22,310 nt of DNA from Nemertoderma westbladi (lineage: Eukaryota; Xenacoelomorpha; Nemertodermatida; Nemertodermatidae): contig JAUCBJ010003152.1 in the NCBI GenBank assembly GCA_032718475.1, positions 1 through 22,310 of the forward strand, written 5' to 3'. Below, in pieces: positions 9,340-17,405 of the stretch (position 1 is its first letter; each line of letters opens with the position of its first letter). A program made the translations under genes and the position numbers. The notes under the pieces are model-generated. The model was given only the letters and a program-made list of their open reading frames with translations. It ran no database searches and was not told where the DNA came from.

Positions 9340-10517
9340 GGTCTATTGTAGAGACTCAATGGAACTTCCCCGGACCCGGACTCCCGTTTAACTTATCGGA
9401 AGCTGCCTGGGAAGATTTATACCAAATGGGGGTAGTGAGAGACACTAGAGATCCCGCTGTATGGAAGAGGTCAGCAGCAGGAAATGTCCAGGGATTCTTC
9501 AATTCCTTGGAAAAAATAGAAATCCAATTATTTCAACAACCTCAGGGACCTCAAGAGCAGGGAGAGCTGCTTTACCAAGTGAGAGAGCGTATCTTGAGGA
9601 TCAGGTTAATCCTTTCAGCCTTTGAAGAGGCCTCGAAGAGAAGTCAAGACACGTCGTTACAGGTGGCTGTAAAGACTTGGTTCCAACGAGTGAATGTTAA
9701 AGTCCAGGGAACAACACAATGGAGGGTTCAGTTAACTGAACGCATAACCCACGGAGAATCAACCGATGCAACTTTTTCTCATGTGGAAGGCGAGGCGGTA
9801 TCTGAAAAACCTAAGAAGAAGGATGCTATTGACATCTATCTGTCGGATTATCAACGATTTATATGTGACAAAGAGCTAAGGACACGGCTAGCTGGACTTC
9901 ACCCCAATAGTGAAGGAGCCAAATTTATTTTGGACTCTTTAGATGCGGAGATATTAGCCACGGAGCAGGCTAAATTTGATGAAAGTATTCTCATCGCAAT
10001 GGACAAAGAAGAACAAATAAAGAAAAAACAGATAGAAGACCGAAAGGTAGCAGCGGCAGTGGCAGCGGCAGAGGCTGAAAGAAAAGAGGCAGCGGCAGCG
10101 GCAGCAGCAGAAGCTGAAAGAAAAGCGGCAGCGGCAGAAGCTGAAAGAAAAGCGGCAGCAGCAGCGGCAGTGGCAGAAGCAGAACGGAAGGCATCTGAAG
10201 CGACAGTACAGCTAGAGTTGGAGAACCTTCAGGCGAAACAAGATTACTTAAATAAACAAAGAGCAGCTACTCAGATGCAACTACTGAGTCGATCTACTCC
10301 CAGAAGGCAGGGATTTACCTCCTCGGATGAAGCTGATACAACTGATCCCGAGGGTAAAGGTAGTAAATCTCATTCAAACGGATGTAGAAGAGCGCCCCAC
10401 AGGCATAAGTTACCTAACTTACCCCCTGCGGTGAGAAGGGAGTGTAATGAAGAGGGAGTAATAGAGAGCCACAGCCCAAATTATAAGAGTAGAAAGACTC
10501 CATACTATAGTAGATGA
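9327..10517 (+). CDS. 396-residue ORF with Ala/Glu/Lys/Arg repeat, part of extended gag region
   Basis: The ATG at 9327 lies inside the end of the previous ORF. Residues 1-230 are a mixed helical-looking region with Trp-rich segments (TQWNFPGPGLPFNLSEAAWEDL near the start) and no recognised family. Residues about 237-300 are a long low-complexity block built on repeats of A-E-A-E-R-K-A(n), predicted to form a highly charged helix or coiled coil, like the Ala/Lys/Glu stalks of TolA-type proteins. Similarity to those is compositional, not homology. The C-terminus is basic. A second frame opens at 10465 within its last 50 bases and continues downstream, so a frameshift probably ended an originally longer polyprotein here. 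Confidence 0.55.
   Translation: MEELRSIVETQWNFPGPGLPFNLSEAAWEDLYQMGVVRDTRDPAVWKRSAAGNVQGFFNSLEKIEIQLFQQPQGPQEQGELLYQVRERILRIRLILSAFEEASKRSQDTSLQVAVKTWFQRVNVKVQGTTQWRVQLTERITHGESTDATFSHVEGEAVSEKPKKKDAIDIYLSDYQRFICDKELRTRLAGLHPNSEGAKFILDSLDAEILATEQAKFDESILIAMDKEEQIKKKQIEDRKVAAAVAAAEAERKEAAAAAAAEAERKAAAAEAERKAAAAAAVAEAERKASEATVQLELENLQAKQDYLNKQRAATQMQLLSRSTPRRQGFTSSDEADTTDPEGKGSKSHSNGCRRAPHRHKLPNLPPAVRRECNEEGVIESHSPNYKSRKTPYYSR
10060..10200 (+). repeat. Minisatellite encoding A-E-A-E-R-K repeats
   Basis: The segment GCAGAAGCTGAAAGAAAAGC recurs three to four times with GCAGCG/GCGGCA triplet runs between copies. The period varies by multiples of three, so the reading frame is preserved. This fits expansion under coding constraint or slippage that happened to keep frame. 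Confidence 0.85.
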
Positions 10518-11088
10518 GCCAGAAATAATTAGGCCTGTTAGCGAAGCCACTCCCTTAATAGAGACCCGTTTACTTCCAGAACCTAACTCTAAATTCCCTT
10601 TACACAGTACCAAACTACCTGTGCCCAGTAGACAACTGCCAGAATCTCAGACAGCCATGGACACCGAGCAAGAAATAATAAATAGATTGTCTCCCATCGT
10701 CCCGATGTGCCATCCAGCTACGACGTTGGCAACTCCCGCCTCCGCGGTTGAGTGGATGGACGAGGGACGACGGGGGATGGAGCAGTTGCTCGGACAACTC
10801 GAAGACAATAAGATCAAGTCTTCCAAGCAAGTCCTAGAATTGGAAGGGACTGTTCAGCTGTTAAAGGGAACAGTAAGAGAGAGTAGGTTAGAGCTGCAAG
10901 AAGTACAGCAAAATATCGCTCTCGAGCGCGATAAATTAGTAAGTCTACAAATGGGTATACCACCACCCTCTGTAACAATGTGTCAGCCTGTTAGGTCTGA
11001 AGTATTTCATGCGCAAGGTGTAGAAACTCCAATAGTAAACCCTATTAAGGGTATTAATAAGCATGTTGATAATGATATCCCATACTGA
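10465..11088 (+). CDS. Coiled-coil segment upstream of gag core (no own start before 10657)
   Basis: The frame is open from 10465 to the TGA at 11086-11088 and is the same frame as the gag core that starts at 11143. The first ATG is at 10657 (MDTEQEIINRLSPIV). Residues in the middle (EDNKIKSSKQVLELEG through LELQEVQQNIALERDKL) show heptad-like spacing of Leu, Val and Ile with charged residues between, typical of a coiled coil that could drive particle assembly. The TGA separates it from the gag core by only 18 codons. It is probably a nonsense mutation in one long gag, though two separate proteins are possible. Confidence 0.5.
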   Translation, partial: RATAQIIRVERLHTIVDEPEIIRPVSEATPLIETRLLPEPNSKFPLHSTKLPVPSRQLPESQTAMDTEQEIINRLSPIVPMCHPATTLATPASAVEWMDEGRRGMEQLLGQLEDNKIKSSKQVLELEGTVQLLKGTVRESRLELQEVQQNIALERDKLVSLQMGIPPPSVTMCQPVRSEVFHAQGVETPIVNPIKGINKHVDNDIPY

Positions 11089-11142
11089 TCTGATAATAAT
11101 CCGAGAAATTTATATACCGATAATTCGATATTAAATAATACG

Positions 11143-12390
11143 ATGGCTCAAGAAAGTTTTACACATCAGATGGCTAGAACGGAAGCCCGTCAAGCGGTAA
11201 AGGTGGGAGAGGTCGTCAAGTTCAATGGAGATGAGATGAAATGGTTACCTTTTACTGAATATTACAAAGATAACATACAGAACTCCGTACTATCCAGCGG
11301 AGAAAAACTACGATTCCTCATTGAGTGCTTGGAAGGACCTCCCAAGTTAATGGCGTTAAAGTTTATTGGACATCCAGACAGATTGAGACAAGTTTGGGAT
11401 ACGCTAAACATCAGGTATGGTAATAGGACTAACATAGCTAGATATCTGTATGTGAAATTAGTAGCGCCCCGAAAGTTTCTTAGCAGCGGGATTATAGAGT
11501 TTTCCGATGAGATTTAGGAGATCTGTAAACAGCTAGACTGGTTGGGTAAGTCTCAGGAATACCAGAGTTCTATGGTTGTAGGAGCCGTAGCATCAACTTT
11601 GCCAAAGGGTGGAGTAGGTACTCGCTGGGACAAAAAGGTTCTCTATCTGATGGACCAACAACATAGAGACCCTACAATGGCTGATCTCATGTCGTTCTTA
11701 AACGGAGAGGTAAGATTACAGCTCCTAAAACAGTCTAGAGAGAAGACACCGGAAAGTAAGGTAATTGAAAAACCCGTTACTAGGAGAAAGGTAACACCAG
11801 TGTGTTATACAGATGATGACGAAAGCCAAACGTCACATGACGAGAACAGTGGCAAGGACACCGAGAGATCTTACTATGTAAACAAAGTTAGGAAAGACGT
11901 AAGTAAATCTAAAGCTCGAACCAGTGACAAGAGAGAACAGGTAACAACTCCCCCTACGTCTCCCAAAAGAATTCATGGAAGGAAGCCCGAAGAAAGAGCT
12001 AGCGTACAAAATACGACGCAGGTTAAGGTAAGTAACATCAAACCTAAGTGTGTATTGTGCGACGGGCCGCATCGCTTGAGTGGGTGTGAAGAATTCTTAA
12101 AGAAATCATTGAAGGATAGACGTGATGTCATGTGGGATAAACGGTTGTGCTATAACTGCCTCAGGCGAGGACATCAACGAAGAACCTGTTACTCAGACGC
12201 GAGGTGTGCTAAGTGCAGCGCGAAACATCATATTTTGCTTCACACCGAATTTGATAGTACCCGGACGAGTCACGTAAGTGAGCCCGAACTACATGTCCAA
12301 TTCAGTGATGTGAACGACACTGACCACAGTTCGGAGATGGAAGGATTCTACACCGATGAATTTTCGACGAAAATGAATCCTGTTATATGA
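11143..12390 (+). pseudogene. gag: BEL/Pao gag core with DUF1759 and zinc knuckles; internal TAG
   Basis: ATG at 11143. Residues 20-190 match the DUF1759 pattern of BEL/Pao gag (VKFNGDEMKWLPFTEYY, then EKLRFLIECLEGPP). A TAG at 11515-11517 interrupts it; the same frame resumes at once with EICKQLDWLG. After a basic Ser/Thr-rich linker, a Cys/His cluster at about 12049-12243 follows the BEL/Pao order: CVLCDGPHRLSGC, LCYNCLRRGHQRRTC, CAKCSAKHHILLH. These knuckles bind the element RNA during packaging. The stop TGA at 12388-12390 overlaps the next ATG. Apart from the one stop, the domain set is complete. Gag identity is high confidence. Confidence 0.85.
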
Positions 12391-13047
12391 TCAACACAAC
12401 CGTATATCGAGCACTTACATATGAGACCGAGACGGAAGGAGAGGAAACCCGATTGTCTATTCCGGACAGGCAGCTCTCATGGAAAGCACCAACATCATCT
12501 GTCGGTATCCGAGAGTTTCCCGTGGTGCAACTGAGGGTGCATGGAATAGGGAAGAGCTTAATAGTGAACGCCCTCCTTGACTCCGGCAGTACAGGCACCT
12601 TTATAGACAAAGACCTAGCCGAAGATATCTTTGCTGGTCAACCAAAGTTCCGAACCGAACTGAACCTTTCTGGAATTATGCAGGTTTGAAAATCCACGGT
12701 AGCCACCGATTACTATGTGGGTTCGTTGTCCACTCCCCAGGATGAACTAGGAGAAAATAGTGTAAGGTCAGTTAAGATGGTGGTGATAAAGAACTTTGCT
12801 ACTAGCCAAGTGGAGCTCTACAACTGGGATGAAGATCATTTTACCCAGCAATACAACATACCTAGATTCAGTACCAATTATCCAGGGGTACAGATATTAC
12901 TCGGCCAAAATGCGCACGAGGCGCTTGAGACAATAGAAAAACGGCCTGCTCGACCGTGACCACTCCAGACTTATGCGGGAAGAACAAGAGTAGGTTGTTA
13001 CTTCACTGGACCTTCCCACAGGACTTTACAAGAAAGACCATCAGGTA
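12387..13047 (+). pseudogene. pro: BEL/Pao aspartic protease region (DUF1758-like), with stops
   Basis: The ATG at 12387 overlaps the gag stop (ATGA) in the -1 frame. The active site is intact: LLDSGSTGTFID with Asp65-Ser66-Gly67. This is the pepsin-like half-site used as a dimer to cut the gag-pol polyprotein. Stops interrupt the frame at 12687-12689 and 12957-12959, each followed by in-phase retroelement-like sequence (PGVQILLGQNA; then QTYAGRTRVGCYFTGP, which matches the T-x-LGW-x-x-G stretch that ends this domain in BEL/Pao pol). A stop at 13050 and a change of frame follow. Confidence 0.75.
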
Positions 13048-13273
13048 AATGAATGTGAGGAAGATATAAGTGAAGAAGAAATACCAGCTGAGGAAACCCC
13101 ATACTCCTCAGATAACGACGATATACATAACTTGTATGACGAGGAAAATACCCTTGAACTCCTCACTGAGAATCAAACTTGGTTAAACCAAGTTAACTTG
13201 TGTAACCTTATCAGTCAAAATAGCGAACAATTTACTTATGATGATGAATTAAATGAAGCGGTAGAGCGGTACA
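13048..13273 (+). pseudogene. Acidic protease-RT linker and first residues of RT; RT core missing
   Basis: The frame is open from 13048 to the TGA at about 13282. It is rich in Glu and Asp (ECEEDISEEEIPAEET) and ends with FTYDDELNEAVERYNVG. This resembles the start of BEL/Pao RT, where an acidic segment precedes a GRYxVxLP motif. The next recognisable residues are the connection before RNase H, in another frame. The fingers and palm, including the YxDD motif, are absent. The deletion point therefore lies at about 13270-13280. Confidence 0.55.
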
Positions 13274-14521
13274 ATGTGGGATGACTCGTGGGATGATCCA
13301 CTCAAGGGAGAACTGCTAAAGAAGTGGATGAAATTGGAAGATTCTTTACCATCTATCGAGAACTTTAAGATTTCCCGCTCATATTTCGGCCACGTTCTCC
13401 CCACATATTCCTATCAACACCATGTTTTTGGAGACGCCAGCGATATTTGAATAGGTATAGTAGCCTACCTGAGGTTTGAAACTCTCGATGGAATTAAGGT
13501 TTCATTAGTCGCCTCTAAGGCCCTAATAAACAACAAACTGCGAGTTCCCAAAGCGGAGTTAAAGGCGGCTCTATACGCTACAGCCATCGGCCGGAATGTA
13601 ACGGAACAGATCGACTATCCACTAGAGAAAACTGTCTATTGGACTGATGCTTTACTCGTTCTGGAGTATATAACTAATGAAGTCTGTCAGTTCAGCGTCT
13701 TTGTTACCAACAGAGTAGCCATTATACTCAGTCGCTCTAATATAGATCAATGGAGACATTGCCCTGGGACGATTAATCCAGCTGACATCGCTTCCAGAGG
13801 AGCAACTCCTCAAGGATTGATAGATACTCCAGACTGGTTAGGTGGACCCGACTTCCTGGGTAAAGAAGAGGAGGAATGGCCCCCTCATCTCACCATGGCG
13901 GAGATCAGACAAGCCAAGGGAGCGGAGAAAGTCAAACCGAAATCCCGGACGAGTAAATCAAAGCTGTTTAAGCCAGCGATAGATCTGTCTGTGCTACACA
14001 CCGCCGGTGACGCCACTGTGGATCTAAACTCACCCATGGATGTTATCCGAACTATAAATAAATCCGTTATAGAAATCAGAGAAAGAGACTGGAAATCTGG
14101 GACACCAGACGTCTCGCAAGGACTCTCTCCTCTCATACAAAGAGCGATAGATCATTACAGCTCCTGGAATCGGCTTTGCAAGGCCATTGTGTATCTGAAA
14201 AGATGTTTCCATCATCACTATTCCAGGACAAAGATCGCTAATGATACCACTCCAGTAGTAGCTGAAAAGGTCCATGCTACTAAAGACCTTCCCACTTATA
14301 GAGTGCCTGATAGGTTTCTGACGGAGAAGGTCAGTTACCAAGAACATGATGATACCAACAAGCAGATACTGAGACTCCTGCAATGTTACGAGGATTCCGA
14401 TAAGTATTTCCTGTTGTTAAGAAATCCACAGATGCGCTCAAGGGATCGTTTCTCTAGCACAATGATAGATGGGTTAATACGTGTCGGAGGGAAATTAACC
14501 AATTGTGACGGGATCAGATAG
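13274..14521 (+). pseudogene. pol: BEL/Pao RNase H and start of integrase; TGA inside RNase H
   Basis: The frame starts with WDDPLKGELLKKW, the conserved connection segment after RT. The RNase H acidic residues are visible: FGDAS at 13430, KAELKAAL near 13552 and YWTDALLVL near 13639, followed by FVTNRV and the WRHCPG-NPAD-SRG block. RNase H removes RNA from the RNA-DNA hybrid during reverse transcription. A TGA at 13448-13450 sits next to the first Asp. The C-terminal part (from 13817) is the linker and the DGLIRVGGKL segment that precedes the integrase zinc domain. TAG ends the frame at 14519-14521. Traces of the next segment (PPCEKSLLEFLLLIAQ) appear in another frame to about 14620, and then similarity ends, so the HHCC motif and catalytic integrase core are missing. 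Confidence 0.85.
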
Positions 14522-14984
14522 AGGATCCCGGTTTATCCGGTGGTTTGGTTTATTTACGCGTCCCGCCGTGTGAAAAGAGTTTGTTAGAGTTCCTGTTGTT
14601 AATCGCTCAGTATGTATATAATATAGAATGGTATAAAGTATAAGCACAGTTATAGCGAATGCAGTTAGTAATTGCGGTATACAGACAACAGGAATGAATA
14701 AACGGCTGAATGGTAATAAAAGTTACCGTCCTACCCTAACTGAACTGGCTAGCTAATGAGTGAATGAATAACACGGTTACTGGTAATATATTGCACCGGT
14801 TGGCCGCATTACACTACTCAGCCGATACCTTCCCCCCATTGGCTAATAACTCACTTGTCACCCTCCCATCTCCCTGGGAGTACTTCCCCCCCGCTGCTGT
14901 GTCTCTCTCCCTCCCGGAGGTGTAACCTCTGACCCCCGCTGTGTGTGTTCCCTTGGGGCCTATTGTCCCCGCTTATTGGGGTGA

Positions 14985-15013
14985 CACGAGGTTGATTGGT
15001 AACCAACCTCGTG
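14985..15013. repeat. 29-nt hairpin, 10-bp perfect stem
   Basis: CACGAGGTTG and CAACCTCGTG pair perfectly, with ATTGGTAAC between them. TTGGT/ACCAA adds an alternative internal pairing. A second, weaker stem (CCCC-GCTTATTG-GGG) lies just upstream at about 14967-14981. Confidence 0.85.
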
Positions 15014-15054
15014 CTCCCAATATTGCTTAAAACCAACTCTGTGTGGGCCTGGCT

Positions 15055-15140
15055 AGCGGAATTGAATATGCTAACACTCCCCCCATGCTATCTTCCCGGT
15101 GAGAAGATAGCATCCACCGCTAGTGCGCTACAATTCCGCT
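15055..15140. repeat. Nested hairpin: outer 10-bp stem enclosing a 10-bp stem-loop
   Basis: The outer arms AGCGGAATTG (15055-15064) and CAATTCCGCT (15131-15140) are exact complements. Inside, ATGCTATCTT (15085-15094) and AAGATAGCAT (15104-15113) form a second perfect 10-bp stem with a 9-base loop. A further small stem, CTCGA-CCTAGTA-TCGAG, follows at 15145-15161. Such nesting suggests a structured RNA or a cruciform-prone DNA end. Confidence 0.8.
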
Positions 15141-15405
15141 GGATCTCGACCTAGTATCGAGTGTGGGGTGGAACTATTTTCCTCGGAGCCGGCTTTCCAG
15201 ACCGCCCCCTATGGGTATGATATCGCTACCCTGTTTACCTGGCGTCCCGTGTCGGGCCGATCGTGCGCTCCTCTCACACGACTTTTGTTTCCCCAAAACT
15301 TTCACCACTAACTCTACTCTGTTCTCACCCTGACTCTCCTCTACTTCTCCTCACTTCCGCTCTAACTTTCGGACTTCCCTGTCCCTCACTCAGCCTCTTA
15401 TTCCT

Positions 15406-15420
15406 CCCCCCCCCCCCCCC
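15406..15420. repeat. Poly-C tract of 15
   Basis: Fifteen uninterrupted C within a pyrimidine-rich strip. It lies outside any recognised coding region. Confidence 0.95.
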
Positions 15421-15771
15421 ACACTTGAATTGCACCCGCACTCTCTCCGCACTACAACTCAACCCCTATCTCTCCCACTCACTCCCGACGAGTTTCACTC
15501 CCCTCCTGTGCCGTCGCACTCAAGAAGTGTGATGTCGTCCAGTGTCTCGTCCATGATAGTATTATAGTCTATCGGTCCCCAGTCCCAGTAGCTAATTGAG
15601 AAAAAGGTTGTACGACTATAGTACTTACTTTGATTATATTTTGCTAAACTAATAATGATTACTACGTACGTACCTACTAATTGCACTTTTCAATTATTTA
15701 AATTACTTGAATTTGTACTTAGGAGTTCGCACGTCTCGTGTGGTGCCTTAGAGGCATGTTACACCGAAGTC

Positions 15772-16827
15772 TTAGTTCGTTCCACCAGCCTTTGGGAACC
15801 ACATCAAGTCTTTCCCTCTGTCGTCCTCCTCCCTTGGTCGTTTCCTGGTCACTGCCGCTCCTCTGGTCTTGTCTGCTTTCTGGCTTCGGACTCTCGCCGC
15901 CACCTCCTTACTGATCCCGGTTGTCGACTCCTTGGGTGCTGGTGTTATTAGCTCCCGGTATCGCTTTGCGGGTGGCCCCTCCGAGTGGCCCTGCTGTCTC
16001 CCCCTGGTGGCATCCCATAGGATCATTTTCATTGCCCGTGGCACATGCTCCGCCAAGAAATCCCTGATCTCTCCTCTGTTCTGTGGCGTCCACCTATCCA
16101 AATACCTCTGCGTATTTATCACCCCGGCATATGACGCCGCCGTCGCCACTTCCTGGTAGGTAAACGGAAGCCTCCATTTGATAATCTCCATGTGGGCCTC
16201 CTGATTAATGTTAAAGAAGCCCCACCGGAACTCCTGGGCCTTCATACGTTGCCGAGTCATCGCCCCGACGTCGGCCCACTCCTCGAAGACCCTAAACTTC
16301 TCTTCGTCGTCCATCCAGTCGCACTGGCGTCCGTAATGTCCCCGAAAGTTACACTTCGAACATCGGTTATGCAACCGTGGACACGCCCCCATCCTGTGGC
16401 TCGACTCGCTGCAGTAGAGACAACTAGTCCCTTTCTGGAACCGGTACAAGCAGCTCCTTTCCTGATGGGTCTGTCTCCCACAGTAGTCACAGCCGAGCAC
16501 CAATGTCTCCCGCCCCACGTCGTCTTTCGTCCCAAGCGATCTCCGCGGTCTGTGGAGTCGCTGGTAAGCGAACTTCCGGACGTTAGCGTCCCTGTCTACA
16601 TCGATCTCCTCGCCCCTCCCGGGCATCATCTCCCCGAATACTACCCGTGGTGCCGTCCCCGGTTGCTCGCCCAACCTGATAGTGCTCCCCGCGAAATCCA
16701 TCGCCGGCTCCTCATGCACCCAGGCCCGCTTGCCGGGTCTATCCCAGAAGGCCCTCGCCCCACTGGCCGTCACCACCCTCCCGCCAACCCAGTCCGTGTC
16801 CGAGTGGCCGATCCTCTCTCCGAACAT
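15772..16827 (-). CDS. Gag-like protein part with three CCHC zinc knuckles and basic tail
   Basis: The ATG at 16827 opens 351 codons, but coding probably continues from upstream by a frameshift, so the true N-terminus is likely further right. Three perfect C-x2-C-x4-H-x4-C knuckles occur at residues 113-126, 136-149 and 156-169. Such knuckles bind single-stranded nucleic acid and are typical of gag nucleocapsid or LINE ORF1-like proteins. Residues 170-290 are unrecognised. The C-terminus carries a nuclear-localisation-like TRKRPREEDD. The spacing of the knuckles differs from the DUF1758-linked cluster of normal BEL/Pao gag. It lies downstream of the exonuclease-like region on the same strand and is probably the C-terminal half of the same broken protein. 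The long ORF on the opposite strand is a shadow. Confidence 0.7.
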   Translation of the reverse strand: MFGERIGHSDTDWVGGRVVTASGARAFWDRPGKRAWVHEEPAMDFAGSTIRLGEQPGTAPRVVFGEMMPGRGEEIDVDRDANVRKFAYQRLHRPRRSLGTKDDVGRETLVLGCDYCGRQTHQERSCLYRFQKGTSCLYCSESSHRMGACPRLHNRCSKCNFRGHYGRQCDWMDDEEKFRVFEEWADVGAMTRQRMKAQEFRWGFFNINQEAHMEIIKWRLPFTYQEVATAASYAGVINTQRYLDRWTPQNRGEIRDFLAEHVPRAMKMILWDATRGRQQGHSEGPPAKRYRELITPAPKESTTGISKEVAARVRSQKADKTRGAAVTRKRPREEDDRGKDLMWFPKAGGTN

Positions 16828-16839
16828 GGCATCTCTCCG

Positions 16840-17405
16840 AACTCGTCGTCGTCCTCGTCCTCTTCTGGCAGTGGCTCCAACCCTGGTATCCCGGTGGACC
16901 CACTATGTCACTTCCCGCCTTGGCTCTCGCCCGTAGCTTTCCATCCTTCTAGCTCCCCTAACCTCCTTAGCGGCTGGTCGCCCTCGGCGCCCGCTGGTAT
17001 GGGCATCGTCTGCAATCCCGACGTCGACTGTTTCGGTGATCCCACCGTCCATCCTAGTTCTCGCCCTAGAGACTCCCCCGAACTCCCTGATGAGGTCCAA
17101 CGAAGTTCGTCTAAGGCCGCCTGTTCCTCGAAGCCGTAGCTCTGTGCTCTAGCTTCCTCCTCACTTTCCTCTGCTTCTCTCCTCTCCTGTCTAGCGACTT
17201 CTTCCAATCACTTCGCCTCTCGTCTATCCGTCTCTAGCTGCTCCCACCTCTGATACGGCGTATCTACCTCCCCGTCTTCCAGATGTCGGCTGTTGTAGTA
17301 CACTGACTCGCCCTTCAGCCCCGGGTGGTCTACCAGACCCTCGAAAGCCGTCTTAAAGGGACGGCTCTTCTGTAGCTTAGGGGTGATCCCAATAATAGGA
17401 ATGCC
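16840..17405 (-). pseudogene. Charged middle region linking exonuclease-like and CCHC parts
   Basis: From about 17405 the frame shifts by one base relative to the exonuclease ORF and stays open to 16908, except for TGA at 17208-17210. It reads GIPIIGITPKLQKSRPF, then a Glu/Arg-rich helix (EEVARQERREAEESEEEARA) likely to form a coiled coil. A different frame then continues with an acidic run (PLPEEDEDDDEFGEM) at about 16905-16840, just before the CCHC ORF. The pieces fit head to tail with at least two frameshifts and one stop, as expected of a decayed single ORF. No enzyme motif was seen. Confidence 0.55.

Larger units (their letters stand above)
14622..15771. other. Noncoding stretch between opposed elements
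   Basis: No supported gene. The left third is AT-rich, and the centre (14830-15160) is GC-richer with several hairpins. The right part carries a C-rich, pyrimidine-biased strip (15290-15530) and then AT-rich DNA up to the end of the CCHC ORF. On the minus strand it would be the 3' end of the exonuclease/CCHC region. The purine-rich AGGAGGGGAG followed by TG at 15491-15510 could be a polypurine tract and LTR start, but no second copy of the following sequence was seen in the window. Confidence 0.5.

Noticed and set aside
16192-17139. 315-codon open frame on the plus strand with a serine run
   Set aside because: It is antisense to the CCHC/acidic coding region. The serine run is the reverse complement of the GAC/GAG-rich acidic stretch, and no domain is visible.
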